Origin: JAHFUI01 sp041485905
GTDB taxonomy: Bacteria; Acidobacteriota; Vicinamibacteria; Vicinamibacterales; CAVVIG01
Reading direction: 5' to 3'
Assembly (NCBI GenBank): GCA_041485905.1
Contig: JBGPKK010000034.1
Location: 1 to 35,905 of the forward strand
Length of the DNA stretch: 35,905 bases
The position numbers and the translations under genes were made by a program. Shown here piece after piece: positions 1 to 8,605 of the stretch (the stretch's first letter is position 1; the number at the start of each line of letters is the position of its first letter). The notes below the pieces were generated by a model. It saw only the letters and a program-made list of their open reading frames with translations, did not search any database and was not told where the DNA came from.

Positions 1-158
1 GCATGTGTCTTGCCGTCAGGACCCGTGAACATGCGCGTCACTTTGACGGGAGTCCGTTCCGCCGCGGCAGGGGAAGCGCCGAACCACCTGACGCCGCCGA
101 CGACGATCAACGTCGGAATCCATCCCAACAGCAACAGACCGTGCAGGATTCTTCTCAC
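1..158 (-). CDS. Secreted cupin-like protein, N-terminal part (runs off the left edge)
   Basis: The gene is read leftwards and leaves the window after 52 codons. I start it at the GTG at 158-156 because an AAGGAGG ribosome-binding site lies five bases upstream (170-164). The ATG three bases nearer the site is followed at once by a stop. The N-terminus is a clear export signal: Arg-Arg-Ile followed by a long hydrophobic stretch of Leu, Ile and Val up to about residue 27, then an Ala-rich cleavage zone. The mature part begins RTPVKVTRMFTGPDGKTH, which resembles the opening of small secreted cupin-domain proteins in acidobacteria; that match is from memory. The cupin fold itself is outside the window, so the family call is tentative, while the gene start is well supported. 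It is divergent from the next gene. Confidence 0.55.
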   Translation of the reverse strand, partial: MRRILHGLLLLGWIPTLIVVGGVRWFGASPAAAERTPVKVTRMFTGPDGKTH

Positions 159-247
159 AGCATCCTCCTTCGTCCGAAGACCAGGTTGACGAGTCACGCC
201 GGTCATATCGTCCCCGCAGTCTACCGCAAGGTATAGAATCCCCTTTC

Positions 248-1726
248 ATGAAGCTCCATATTCGGCTCGCGATCCTCGTCCTGCTGGGTGCCGGCGTGGC
301 GGCGCAGCAGAAGGTTGAAAAGAGCAACATGGATCTCGTGGGCTACAGCGACCTGCAGGCGCGCAGCGCGTATCAGCCCACCATCCACAAGCAGGGCGAC
401 CGCTGGATCGCCTACATCGGCCATCATGGCGGCTCGCAGCCCAATCCCCTGACCGGCAAGCAGGAAGACAACGGCACGTCGATCGTCGACGTCACCGATC
501 CGAAGCGGCCGAAGTACATGGCCCATATTCCCGGCGAGCCGGCGAGGCCCGGAGGCGGCGAGTCAGGCGGCGCGCAGATGGCTCGCGTCTGCGACGGCAG
601 CGTGCTGCCGCGTGCGGACAGGAGCAAGGTGTATTTGTTGCGTAGCTTCGGCGGATCGGCGCACGAGATCTGGGACGTCACCGACCCGGGGAAGCCCGCT
701 CGCGTGACGGTCGTGGTCGGCGGCCTTCGCGACACCCACAAGAGCTTCTGGGAATGCGACACCGGCATCGCGTTCATCGTCTCGGGCCCGCCCGACTGGC
801 GCGCGCGTCGCATGACGCAGATTTACGATCTGGGCGACCCGGCCAAGCCGGTGTTCATCCGTAACTTCGGCCTGCCGGGGCAGCAGCCTGGATCGACCGG
901 TCCAGTGCCGACCGACCTGCATGGGGCCATCTCCACCGGGCCCAAGGGCAACCGCGTGTACTTCGGCTACGGCACCGGCGCGAACGGCATCGTGCAGATC
1001 GTCGACCGGCAGAAGCTGTTGACCGGGCCGAAGGAACCGACCGACGCCAACCTGGTCTATCCGCAGGTCGCCCGCGTCGACCTCCCTCCCGACGTCGGCG
1101 CGCACACCGTCTTTCCTCTGTTGGGCATGCAGCTCACGGAATTCGCGCATCAGAAACTCCGTCCCGGCACCGCCGCGGCCGCCGGCGTGGAGCACGACCA
1201 CGATGACGCCGTGCCCGAACGGACGCAGGCGCGCCGCGACTTTATTGCCGCCGTCGGCGAAACCATCGCCAACGAGTGTCTCGAGAACCGGCAGATGGTC
1301 CGGTTTCTCGACATCACGACCGAGCCGAGACCGTTCGGCGTGTCGTCGTGGACGGTCCCGGAATCGAGCGGCAATTTCTGCGAACGGGGCGGGCGCTTCG
1401 GGACGCATTCGTCAAACGAGAACCAGACGCCGATCTACTACAACCGCGTCCTCTTTCTCGCGCACTTCAACGCCGGCGTGCGCGCGATTGATGTGCGCGA
1501 CCCCCTGCAGCCGAAGGAAATCGGGTTTTATATCCCGGCGATCACCGACAAGACCGACAAACGCTGCGTCGGGACAGGAGCGGAGCAGCGCTGCAAGACG
1601 GCGATCCAGACCAACAACGTCGAAGTGGACGACCGCGGGTACATCTACATCGTCGACCGCGCGAACACGGGCATGCACATTCTTCAGCTCACGGGACCGG
1701 CGCGGCAGGTAGCTAAACTTCCGTAG
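248..1726 (+). CDS. Secreted LVIVD-repeat beta-propeller protein
   Basis: The 492-residue protein has a short signal peptide (cleavage near residue 19, after GVAAQ). Repeated strands of the type TSIVDVTDPKRP, HEIWDVTDPGKP, TQIYDLGDPAKP, VRFLDITTEPRP and VRAIDVRDPLQP follow. These are LVIVD repeats, which build a beta-propeller in exported proteins of unknown substrate. Four or more cysteines (in ECDTG, NECLENR, NFCERG and KRCVGTGAEQRC) suggest disulfides outside the cytoplasm. No catalytic residues can be named. There is no clear ribosome-binding site before the ATG at 248, but a TATAGAAT box lies about ten bases upstream, so a leaderless transcript is possible. The gene stands alone between the divergent cupin-like gene and the convergent TonB receptor gene. 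The fold is confident; the function is unknown. Confidence 0.85.
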   Translation: MKLHIRLAILVLLGAGVAAQQKVEKSNMDLVGYSDLQARSAYQPTIHKQGDRWIAYIGHHGGSQPNPLTGKQEDNGTSIVDVTDPKRPKYMAHIPGEPARPGGGESGGAQMARVCDGSVLPRADRSKVYLLRSFGGSAHEIWDVTDPGKPARVTVVVGGLRDTHKSFWECDTGIAFIVSGPPDWRARRMTQIYDLGDPAKPVFIRNFGLPGQQPGSTGPVPTDLHGAISTGPKGNRVYFGYGTGANGIVQIVDRQKLLTGPKEPTDANLVYPQVARVDLPPDVGAHTVFPLLGMQLTEFAHQKLRPGTAAAAGVEHDHDDAVPERTQARRDFIAAVGETIANECLENRQMVRFLDITTEPRPFGVSSWTVPESSGNFCERGGRFGTHSSNENQTPIYYNRVLFLAHFNAGVRAIDVRDPLQPKEIGFYIPAITDKTDKRCVGTGAEQRCKTAIQTNNVEVDDRGYIYIVDRANTGMHILQLTGPARQVAKLP

Positions 1727-1732
1727 CTCGAG

Positions 1733-1821
1733 GTCGGAGGCTAGAGGCTGGAGGCTAGAGACCGGAGACTGGAAGAACAGTGGCTTTTCCAGCCCCCAGC
1801 CCCCAGTCCCCAGCCTCTGCG
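1733..1821. repeat. Purine-rich tandem repeat and its complement between convergent genes
   Basis: Between two convergent stops lies a run of GGAGGCTAGAGGCTGGA-type units (about 1735-1772). About 20 bases later a run of CCCCCAGCCCCCAGTCCCCAG units (about 1790-1818) is roughly its complement. The two halves can pair into a long imperfect stem. It could stop transcription from both sides, but there is no U-run typical of an intrinsic terminator. Similar simple repeats are common between genes in acidobacterial genomes, from memory. Confidence 0.55.
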
Positions 1822-1828
1822 CGTTCGA

Positions 1829-4800
1829 TTAGAAGTTCAGCGTCAGATTGAACCGCACGAACCGCGGTGACACGATCGCGTTCGGCCGCAGCCATGTTGC
1901 GCCGGCGGTCGCCCAGTCGAACGTCTCGATGTAGCCGGTGGTCTGATTGGTGTTGAACAGGTTGAGCAGGTCGATGCCCACATCGGCCTTCGTCCGGCCC
2001 AACCGCAGGATCTTGGCGAACCGCATGTCCACCTGCGAAATCCGGTCGCCGTACAACACGGCCGGGTTGAGCATGTTGACCGTCACGTTCGCCACGCTAT
2101 TGGCCGGTGCGCGGTTCAGCGTCTGCTGGATCACCGCGCTCGGCACCGGGGCGTTCGCCGCCCGCGATGTCCCGTTCGAGGCGGAGGCCGAACCGGCCCC
2201 AAGGGCGGCATTCGGCACGGAGCGCCAGTTCGCGCTCACAAGGACGTCGATCTTGGGGACTGTGTACGCGACAAGGCCCCGGGCCTGCGTCATCCACGGC
2301 TCGGTGACCGAGCACGACGAGATGGGCTGGGTCCCCACAAGCTCGGGCAGCGCCGCGAAGAGCGCGCACGTGTCGCGCACGCCGCGGCCGGTGGTCGTGC
2401 CCCCCTGGAGCGTGAGACCGCTGTGCAACCGCGCGTTCAGGTTGACGTCGACCCCGTGCCAGTACTGCACGCGGGCCGGCGCGAAGTCGGTCTCGAACGT
2501 CTGATAGTTCTGCGCGCCGCGGCTCGATGCCGCCTGGGTGATGGCGTAGTAGGTGTTCACGCTGCCAACATTGGGCAGCAGCGGATTCTGTGGCACCGTC
2601 AGGGTCCACTTGTCGTAGTCTGCAGCGGCCGTAAAGGTATTGTCCGTGACGAAGAAGTTCTGGAACCAGCGCCGGTTGTAGCCGACGTTCACGGCCACGC
2701 GCGGCAGGATTTCCTGTTGAACCTGCACGCCGAACTGCCAGTCCGACGGACGGACGCCCCAACCCTGCAGGATAGCGGGATTGACGATCGTCGAGTTGGG
2801 GTTGGCGCTCCCGAAGTTCAAGGAATTCCCCCCCACCGACCCACAGAAGTCGCCGCCAGCGGCCCGGTTGTCCTGCACATTCGTGTTGGAAATATTGCAA
2901 TCGATCGCGTAATTACCGTTGGCGTCCGTCCAGGCGCGGTTCGGCACACTCGTCACGATGCGTCCGGCCGGATTGTTGGCCCAGTAGTTCTCGTCGTTGG
3001 TGGCCGCCTGCAGATACTTGCCGAGATTCACTTTGATGGCCGTCTTGCCGTTGCCAAAGACGTCGTAGGCGGCGCCCATGCGAGGCGTGATGTCGTTGTA
3101 GCCCAACACGCTGTCCGTGCGCGCGAAGCTGATCGGCAGGGGATCGAAGCGTGACGTTTGAGTTGCGCCGTTTCCGTCGGCGGGAGCGAAGCTCCACGCG
3201 CGGTCGTAACGCAGCCCGCCCTGGAGCGTGATCCGGCCTTTCGTCCACTGGTCCTGCACGAACAGCGACCCTGTCGCGGTGCGATCGTTCTGGTCCCATT
3301 CCGGCGCGATGTAGTAGCTGAAGGCGTTCGGGACGCCGCCGTTGAACCGGTACTGCAGTTGCGTCGAGTTGGCCACTCGCCCCTGCAGCGACTTTTGATA
3401 CGAGCCCTGATAGCCGACCTTCATGTTGTGGGCGCCCGTGACGTAAGAGGCGGTCATGCGCCAGTTGGTCGGGCTCGCGTCGTTGTTGGCGTAGGCAAAG
3501 CCTAATGGGTCGTACAGGCCGCGGTAGCTGTAGTTTCCCGCTCCGTACATGGTCGACTGCTCGGTCACCGGGATCATGCTCGTGTAGCCGTCCGGCGGGA
3601 CGATGCCAAAACCGGCCCAGAGGTACTGGAAGCGCGAATAGCCCGCCTCGAGCAGCAGGCGGCTCGACACCGGCGCCGACCATGTCGCCTGCGTGACGTT
3701 ATACGGGAAATCGTGGTAGCCGGGAAACGTCTCGGGCGATGTGGTGGTGTTCCCGACGCCGATCCAATTCGCTTCGCGCGTCCGGCAGCCGTCGCCGCCC
3801 AACGTTACCGTCGACCCCGAGCACCGGTGCTGATGCTCGTCGGAAAACGAGATGCGATTGCGGGGTGTGAGCTGACCCGTGATCCGGAATGACTCGATGG
3901 ACCTGGAATCCGCACTGCGCACCTCGATGTTTGGATCTTTCACCCATAGCCATTTCGTCGCGTCGCCGGCGTTGAGGTTGGCGGACGCTCCCGGCACAGG
4001 GCGGATCGTGGCGTACTTGCGGAGGTTCAGGTAGAACCACACCTTGTCGCGCTTGATGGGGCCGCCGCCCGAGCCGTTCACGTCATAGGAGGTAATGACG
4101 CTGGCTGGCAGCGTCAATCCGGAGCCCCCTTCAGCCAACGGCTTCTTCAGCGTGTCGTTGAGGTTGTCGCCCGAGGACCACCCGCCCGCGCCGCTGTAGA
4201 AGGCCGAACCGCCGAACCGGTTGCCGCCCGATTTCGGAACGAGGTTCACCTGGGGTCCACCATTTTCGGCTTCTCCCAGCGAGCCCGACACCAGGACCTG
4301 CATCTCTTCCGTGTTGGCGACGTCGTAGATGAACGTAGAGACGCCGCCGCCATTGAACGACGCCGCGACGTTCAGGCCGTCGATCATCATGCGGCCCTCG
4401 TTGGCGCGGCCGCCATTCGCGCTGAAGAACGTCATGAACGGCGTGGTCATCGCGCCGTTGTTGACGGTGTTGTCCACCGTCAGCCCCGGGACGGCTGTCA
4501 GCAGCGCCCCATAAGAGCGCGTGGCTGGCAGGGCACTGATGATGTCGGCGCTGAGCACCGACTGGCGCCGAGCACTCTGCGTGTCAACGACCGGCGTCTC
4601 TCCGGTCACCGTAATCGTCTCGGCGACCGCCCCGACGCGCAGATGGACGTTGATCGGGAAAACGCCGGAACCCGTCACCTCGATGCCTTCACGCTTTGCC
4701 GTGCTGAACCCGGAGAGCGTAACGGTGAGCTCATAGGTTCCGGGAGGCAGCTCCGTGATGCGGTACTGGCCGCTGCCGTCGGTCACGGCCGTCCGGTTCC

Positions 4801-4960
4801 TTTGCGTGAGGGCCGGGCTGGTCGCCTCGACCGTAACGCCGGGCAGCACGGCTTCGGACGTATCCCTCACGACTCCCGCGAGAGTCGCCTGTGCCTGTGC
4901 CAGCGTGGGTATCAGAATGAATAATCCGAGGAGGGTCAAGGCGCGCGACAGACTTCTCAT
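1829..4960 (-). CDS. TonB-dependent receptor with carboxypeptidase-regulatory N-terminal domain (Oar-like)
   Basis: This outer-membrane receptor has 1043 residues from the chosen start. The frame is open 44 codons further upstream, but the ATG at 4960 opens directly into a signal peptide (MRSLSRALTLLGLFILIPT, then Ala-Gln-Ala) and has a GGGAG ribosome-binding site. Residues about 25-105 form a carboxypeptidase-regulatory-like Ig fold (GVVRDTSEAVLPGVTVEAT, ending in LSGFSTAKREGIEV). A plug domain follows (ETITVTGETPVVDTQSAR and ALPATRSYGALLTAVPGL). The rest is a large beta-barrel ending in FNLTLNF, whose terminal Phe is the usual barrel-assembly signal. Length and order fit the Oar-like family, whose members take up large substrates or peptides with TonB energy. 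The ligand cannot be told from sequence; neighbours give no clear hint. Confidence 0.93.
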   Translation of the reverse strand: MRSLSRALTLLGLFILIPTLAQAQATLAGVVRDTSEAVLPGVTVEATSPALTQRNRTAVTDGSGQYRITELPPGTYELTVTLSGFSTAKREGIEVTGSGVFPINVHLRVGAVAETITVTGETPVVDTQSARRQSVLSADIISALPATRSYGALLTAVPGLTVDNTVNNGAMTTPFMTFFSANGGRANEGRMMIDGLNVAASFNGGGVSTFIYDVANTEEMQVLVSGSLGEAENGGPQVNLVPKSGGNRFGGSAFYSGAGGWSSGDNLNDTLKKPLAEGGSGLTLPASVITSYDVNGSGGGPIKRDKVWFYLNLRKYATIRPVPGASANLNAGDATKWLWVKDPNIEVRSADSRSIESFRITGQLTPRNRISFSDEHQHRCSGSTVTLGGDGCRTREANWIGVGNTTTSPETFPGYHDFPYNVTQATWSAPVSSRLLLEAGYSRFQYLWAGFGIVPPDGYTSMIPVTEQSTMYGAGNYSYRGLYDPLGFAYANNDASPTNWRMTASYVTGAHNMKVGYQGSYQKSLQGRVANSTQLQYRFNGGVPNAFSYYIAPEWDQNDRTATGSLFVQDQWTKGRITLQGGLRYDRAWSFAPADGNGATQTSRFDPLPISFARTDSVLGYNDITPRMGAAYDVFGNGKTAIKVNLGKYLQAATNDENYWANNPAGRIVTSVPNRAWTDANGNYAIDCNISNTNVQDNRAAGGDFCGSVGGNSLNFGSANPNSTIVNPAILQGWGVRPSDWQFGVQVQQEILPRVAVNVGYNRRWFQNFFVTDNTFTAAADYDKWTLTVPQNPLLPNVGSVNTYYAITQAASSRGAQNYQTFETDFAPARVQYWHGVDVNLNARLHSGLTLQGGTTTGRGVRDTCALFAALPELVGTQPISSCSVTEPWMTQARGLVAYTVPKIDVLVSANWRSVPNAALGAGSASASNGTSRAANAPVPSAVIQQTLNRAPANSVANVTVNMLNPAVLYGDRISQVDMRFAKILRLGRTKADVGIDLLNLFNTNQTTGYIETFDWATAGATWLRPNAIVSPRFVRFNLTLNF

Positions 4961-5070
4961 GAGGAAAGCTCCCTTTGTGAACGGGTCTTCCGCGATTGAA
5001 TCGCTGAGATGCGACTTGGTATACGCCTTCGGAGCGGGGTTCGTCAATGTGAAAGCGGAGCAGCAATCTC

Positions 5071-6444
5071 TCAGACGCGCTCCGTGGCGCACAGATCGGT
5101 CAACGATCCAATAGTCCGGATCGCATCGATGCTCCGCGCGGCTGCCAGCGCCCGCTCCGCCGCGTCTTTGCTTAGCGATCGGCCGGCGCAGGCCAGGAAC
5201 TTCTTGTCCAGCTCATCGTCGCTCAAGCGGTCTGGATAGCCGCGCGCGCCGTCCGCCCGGCCCACGACCGTGCGGCCATCCCGCAGGCGAACCCTCACCT
5301 GCGCCTGCGAGAGCGGGGCCGCGGCATCGAATGCCGGATTGGCCCGGAGGCTCACGCGAGGCATGAGCGCCTGCACGCGCGGATCGCGAATGTGCGTCAC
5401 GTCGAACGTGTCGATGCTCGGGTGGCCGAACACAAGCGCAGCGGCGGCGCAGAAGGGCATGCTGAACTTGGCCTCGAGGCCGGTGGACGGCCGCTCGTGA
5501 ATGAGCAGCCGGGGCGTCATGGAGTCGACCTCGACGTCGATCGCCTCCACGTCCTGGGCCGTGAAGCCGTGGCAACGCGTCAAGTCGAGCAGCGCGTCGA
5601 GCGGCGGGTGCGTGGCGGCGCAGGACGGATACAGCTTGACGGTGATCCCGGTGTCGAGGATTTCCCAGCGCGCGTCGAGGTCGGCGAGCGCGTCAAAGAG
5701 CGCGGATGCCGGCTGCTCGCTGTCCATGGCGGCGAGATACCCCTGTGGTCCATCGATCGCATGCGCGCTGGCCGTAAAGCCTTCGCGGGCGAGGCGCGCC
5801 GCCGTCACGCCGTTTCGAGCGGCCATCCCCGCGTGGAGCGGCTTCACCATCGAGCCGATGTTTTCTTTGAGGCCGCAGGCAGACGAAGCGGCAATCCCAA
5901 GCGCGTGAGCGGTGGCTGATGGACTAAGTCCCAGCACACGCGCCGCCGTTGCCGCCGCGCCGATGGTCCCGATCGACGAGGTGCAATGCCAGCCGCGCAC
6001 GTGATAGTGGCGCGGGTTCATGATGGAGCCGAGCCGGCATTCGATCTCGAAGCCGACCACGTACGCATTGAGCAGCGTGCGGCCCGAGGCCTGCGCCAGT
6101 TCGCCGGCGGCCAGGCCGGCGGGGACGAGCGCCGAGCTCGGATGGGCGAGCGAGACGAAGCACATGTCGTCGTAATCGAGCGCGTGCGCGGCGACCCCGT
6201 TGGCAAGCGCCGCGTCGCCCGCCCCGGCGCGGCTCGCCGTCCCGAGAATACGACACGGACCGTGGCTGTCGGCGGCCGCGGCGGCCCGGACGATTTTCGC
6301 AGCCGCTTCGGGTGCCCCCGCCAGGATGACGCCGAGCGTATCGAGCACCGCGATCGACGCCCGCTCGCGGGCGCGGGTTGGAGGTGTCCCGGCCGACACG
6401 AACTCGGACATGCGCGCGGTCAGGGTCTTGGTCGTGGCTGGCAT
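5071..6444 (-). CDS. MmgE/PrpD family protein
   Basis: This is a 457-residue cytoplasmic protein of the MmgE/PrpD fold, which includes 2-methylcitrate dehydratase, cis-aconitate decarboxylase and iminodisuccinate epimerase-type enzymes. Family marks include GVAAHALDYDDMCF at about residue 82, the following AHPSSALVPAGLA, GWHCTSSIGTIGAAA, and the late LYPSCAATHPPLDALL. The frame is open for 56 codons upstream, but that stretch has no family similarity and covers the promoter side of the divergent DUF6152 gene, so I use the ATG at 6444. It lies upstream of the TonB receptor on the same strand with a 110-base gap, so co-transcription is possible but not shown. No prpB or prpC neighbour is present, so a methylcitrate-cycle role is unsupported; the substrate is unknown. 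Confidence 0.88.
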   Translation of the reverse strand: MPATTKTLTARMSEFVSAGTPPTRARERASIAVLDTLGVILAGAPEAAAKIVRAAAAADSHGPCRILGTASRAGAGDAALANGVAAHALDYDDMCFVSLAHPSSALVPAGLAAGELAQASGRTLLNAYVVGFEIECRLGSIMNPRHYHVRGWHCTSSIGTIGAAATAARVLGLSPSATAHALGIAASSACGLKENIGSMVKPLHAGMAARNGVTAARLAREGFTASAHAIDGPQGYLAAMDSEQPASALFDALADLDARWEILDTGITVKLYPSCAATHPPLDALLDLTRCHGFTAQDVEAIDVEVDSMTPRLLIHERPSTGLEAKFSMPFCAAAALVFGHPSIDTFDVTHIRDPRVQALMPRVSLRANPAFDAAAPLSQAQVRVRLRDGRTVVGRADGARGYPDRLSDDELDKKFLACAGRSLSKDAAERALAAARSIDAIRTIGSLTDLCATERV

Positions 6445-6574
6445 GCCCTTCAGTCTGCCCCAGCTCTCGATTTGTGGCGCACACAATTGAGGAAAAATAA
6501 TGAGGCGCCCGAACACGGACACCCTATACTGCCAGGAGAATCCCGTCGTTTTTCCCAGGCAGGAGGCACCTCCG

Positions 6575-6991
6575 ATGCGAACGAAGCTATCCCTGGTTAC
6601 GGTCGGCGTCACGTTACTTGTGGCCGCAGCGCCGGTGATCGCGCATCACTCGTTTGCGGCGGAGTTCGATTCGGCGCAGCCGATCACGTTGAACGGCACG
6701 GTCACCAAGATGGAATGGATCAATCCCCACGCGTGGATCCACCTGGAGGTGAAGAAGCCGGACGGGAAGGTCGAGAACTGGGAGGTCGAGACCGGGAACC
6801 CCAGCGCCCTCATACGGCGGGGCTTCAACAGGAACTCGCTGCCGGCGGGTACCGAGATTACCGTTCAGGGGTTTCGGGCCAAGGACGGCGGCATGAGAGC
6901 CAACGGCCGCGACCTGACGTTCAAGGACGGGAAGAAGCTGTTCGTCGGCTCGTCGGGCACCGGCGCACCCGATGAGCGATCCGAGAAGTAA
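6575..6991 (+). CDS. DUF6152 family secreted protein
   Basis: The protein has 138 residues from the ATG at 6575, chosen because AGGAGG stands eight bases upstream and the signal peptide begins there. The signal is MRTKLSLVTVGVTLLVAAAP with cleavage near VIA-HHSF. The mature part begins HHSFAAEFD and carries the family block GTVTKMEWINPHAWIHLEV, which identifies DUF6152, a small exported beta-rich domain of unknown function. The paired His at the mature N-terminus could bind metal, which is inference. A TATACT box lies at 6525-6530. The ribosome-binding site is followed by its own complement (GGAGGCACCTCC), so it can fold into a hairpin. The gene is 17 bases ahead of the next, almost certainly in one operon. 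Confidence 0.85.
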   Translation: MRTKLSLVTVGVTLLVAAAPVIAHHSFAAEFDSAQPITLNGTVTKMEWINPHAWIHLEVKKPDGKVENWEVETGNPSALIRRGFNRNSLPAGTEITVQGFRAKDGGMRANGRDLTFKDGKKLFVGSSGTGAPDERSEK

Positions 6992-7008
6992 GCGAAGGAG
7001 ATATACAC

Positions 7009-8112
7009 ATGAACAGACAATTGGTCACGGTAGCCTGGACGCTGACGGGCCTGATCGCGGTGATGTCGTGGGCGGCGCGTCCCGTCGCGGGCCAGAGCCC
7101 GGCGACCGGATCGAAGACGACGACGGCATCGAAGTCGGCCAGCCCGGCGACGCCGCGCACACCCTGGGGAGACCCCGATCTGCAGGGGAGTTGGACCACC
7201 GATTCGGCTTACGCCATCCCGATGCAGCGTCCGCAGCAGTTTGCCGGCAGGGCTGAGCTGAATGACGAGGAGTTCAAAGCGAAGGTCGAAACGGACACCA
7301 AGAGGCGAGAGCGCGCGTTGAAGATTGGCGACGGCGGCATCGGTTCCATCAGCGAGGACGCGGCCTGGATTACCAAGACGTTCCGGCAAACGTCGCTCAT
7401 CGTTGAGCCGGCCGACGGAAAGCTGCCGCCGCTGACACCGGAGGCGCAACGAAAACAGCAGCTCGCGCCCCGAGGGACCTACGGCAACGGCCCACTCGAC
7501 GGCCCGGAGGATTTCGGGCTGTACGATCGCTGCATCACGCTCGGTGTCGTGGGCTCGGTGACGCCGAAAATCTACGGCAACGGCCATCGCATCGTTCAAG
7601 GCCCGGGATACGTCGCGTTCCTGAATGAGATGATCCACGAGCACCGCATCATCCCGCTCGACGGACGCCCGCATGCGGGACGCAACATCAAGATGTACAT
7701 GGGAGATTCGCGCGGCCACTGGGAGGGCAACACCCTGGTCGTCGAGACCACCAATCTGAACGGGAAGCCGAACTACTCCGGCGGAGAGAAAGTGATTGAA
7801 CGGTTCACACGGGTCGAACCCGACGTGCTTCGCTACGAGGCGATCATCGACGATCCGAAGACCTACACGCGGCCGTTCACAATCTCGATTCCCCTCGTGT
7901 CGCCTCCCGGGTACCAGGTGCTCGCCTACGACTGTCACGAAGGGAACAAGGCGCTGATGCAGGCGCTTGGCGGTGAGCGTGCCGAGGACAAGGCACTCGA
8001 TCAAGACCTCAAGAAGGGGATTGTTCGGGCCAGGAAACCGGTGCAAAACGGACTCGGGGTCGGCGGATCCCCGACCGGCGCGCCGGTGGTCAGCGAAGCG
8101 GATACGCGCTGA
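7009..8112 (+). CDS. Secreted protein of unknown function, partner of DUF6152 gene
   Basis: This is a 367-residue exported protein. A signal peptide covers about residues 1-29 (hydrophobic core LTGLIAVMSWAA, cleavage near VAG-QSP). A Ser/Thr/Ala-rich linker follows up to about residue 50, and then PWGDPDLQGSWTTDS, a block I know from many exported proteins of unknown function in acidobacteria and proteobacteria. Later blocks include GYVAFLNEMIHEHRIIPLDGRPH, GDSRGHWEGNTLVVETTNLNG and a C-terminal VLAYDCHEGN. The second part is beta-rich with conserved Trp and Gly, suggesting a lipocalin-like fold, but I cannot name an activity. AAGGAG with an eight-base spacer precedes the ATG. It often follows a DUF6152 gene in related genomes (from memory), so the two products may act together at the cell surface. 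Confidence 0.75.
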   Translation: MNRQLVTVAWTLTGLIAVMSWAARPVAGQSPATGSKTTTASKSASPATPRTPWGDPDLQGSWTTDSAYAIPMQRPQQFAGRAELNDEEFKAKVETDTKRRERALKIGDGGIGSISEDAAWITKTFRQTSLIVEPADGKLPPLTPEAQRKQQLAPRGTYGNGPLDGPEDFGLYDRCITLGVVGSVTPKIYGNGHRIVQGPGYVAFLNEMIHEHRIIPLDGRPHAGRNIKMYMGDSRGHWEGNTLVVETTNLNGKPNYSGGEKVIERFTRVEPDVLRYEAIIDDPKTYTRPFTISIPLVSPPGYQVLAYDCHEGNKALMQALGGERAEDKALDQDLKKGIVRARKPVQNGLGVGGSPTGAPVVSEADTR

Positions 8113-8159
8113 GCGGCCGGTCCGCATAGATGCGGACACGACGTACGACTCTTCCCGCC

Positions 8160-8190
8160 TCGTACGTAGTGTCCGGCTTCAGCCGGACCG
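8160..8190 (+). repeat. Dispersed palindromic repeat, copy 1
   Basis: These 31 bases recur exactly, in inverted orientation, at 28313-28343. The core GTCCGGCTTCAGCCGGAC is a self-complementary hairpin with eight-base arms. It follows the stop of the secreted-protein gene by about 50 bases and could act as a transcription end or mRNA-stabilising hairpin. I see no gene inside it. Confidence 0.8.
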
Positions 8191-8244
8191 TGAGTGGCAC
8201 GCCCCTATTGACATCCGATAGGAACCTGCAGACCCTGGCCCTCG

Positions 8245-8259
8245 TATAGATATTCTATA
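8245..8259. promoter_or_regulatory. Likely PadR operator upstream of padR
   Basis: TATAGA, three bases, then TCTATA form a perfect inverted repeat ending nine bases before the padR start codon. PadR proteins bind short AT-rich inverted repeats as dimers and usually repress their own gene, so this is probably the autoregulatory operator. It also contains TATAGA and TATTCT, which could serve as a -10 box. A TTGACA at 8208-8213 is too far from either for a standard spacing. Operator function is inference from position and symmetry. Confidence 0.5.
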
Positions 8260-8267
8260 GAAGGGCC

Positions 8268-8597
8268 ATGGGCACACACCGCACCAACCTGCTTCAGGGA
8301 ACGCTCGACCTGTTGATTCTGAAAGCGCTCGGCACGGGCGAGCTGCACGGGCTGGGCGTGTCGCGTCGCATTGAGCACATGACGCGCGGCACGTTCGTTG
8401 TCCGGCCAGGTTCGCTTTTTCCCGCCCTTCATCGTCTCGAGGAAGCCGGATGGCTCGTGTCGACCTGGCAACCCTCGGAAAACAATCGGCGCGCGAAATA
8501 CTACCGGCTCACCAAGGCGGGAACGCGGCAATTGGGGACGGAAACCGCTGAGTGGAACCGGATTGCGCTCGCGATCGCTCGCGCTCTGGAAGCGTAA
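8268..8597 (+). CDS. PadR family transcriptional regulator
   Basis: This 109-residue winged-helix repressor opens with GTLDLLILKALGTGELHGLGVSRRIEHMT, the usual PadR start. It continues with PGSLFPALHRLEEAGWLVS (recognition helix and turn) and RRAKYYRLTKAGTRQL (the wing), and ends with the helix that forms the dimer. Length is typical for the short subfamily 2. The stop at 8597 lies eight bases before the chosen start of the permease gene, so the two are one transcript. In acidobacteria such padR genes precede ADOP permeases very often, and the repressor presumably controls the permease. The inducing signal is unknown. Confidence 0.92.
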   Translation: MGTHRTNLLQGTLDLLILKALGTGELHGLGVSRRIEHMTRGTFVVRPGSLFPALHRLEEAGWLVSTWQPSENNRRAKYYRLTKAGTRQLGTETAEWNRIALAIARALEA

Positions 8598-8605
8598 CGC
8601 CCGCT

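Noticed and set aside
6991..7011. A leader very like the phage T7 gene 10 ribosome-binding site (GAAGGAGATATACACATG)
   Set aside because: I considered vector contamination. The flanking sequence is continuous native coding sequence on both sides, and the match is limited to a short, plausible ribosome-binding site, so chance is the better explanation.
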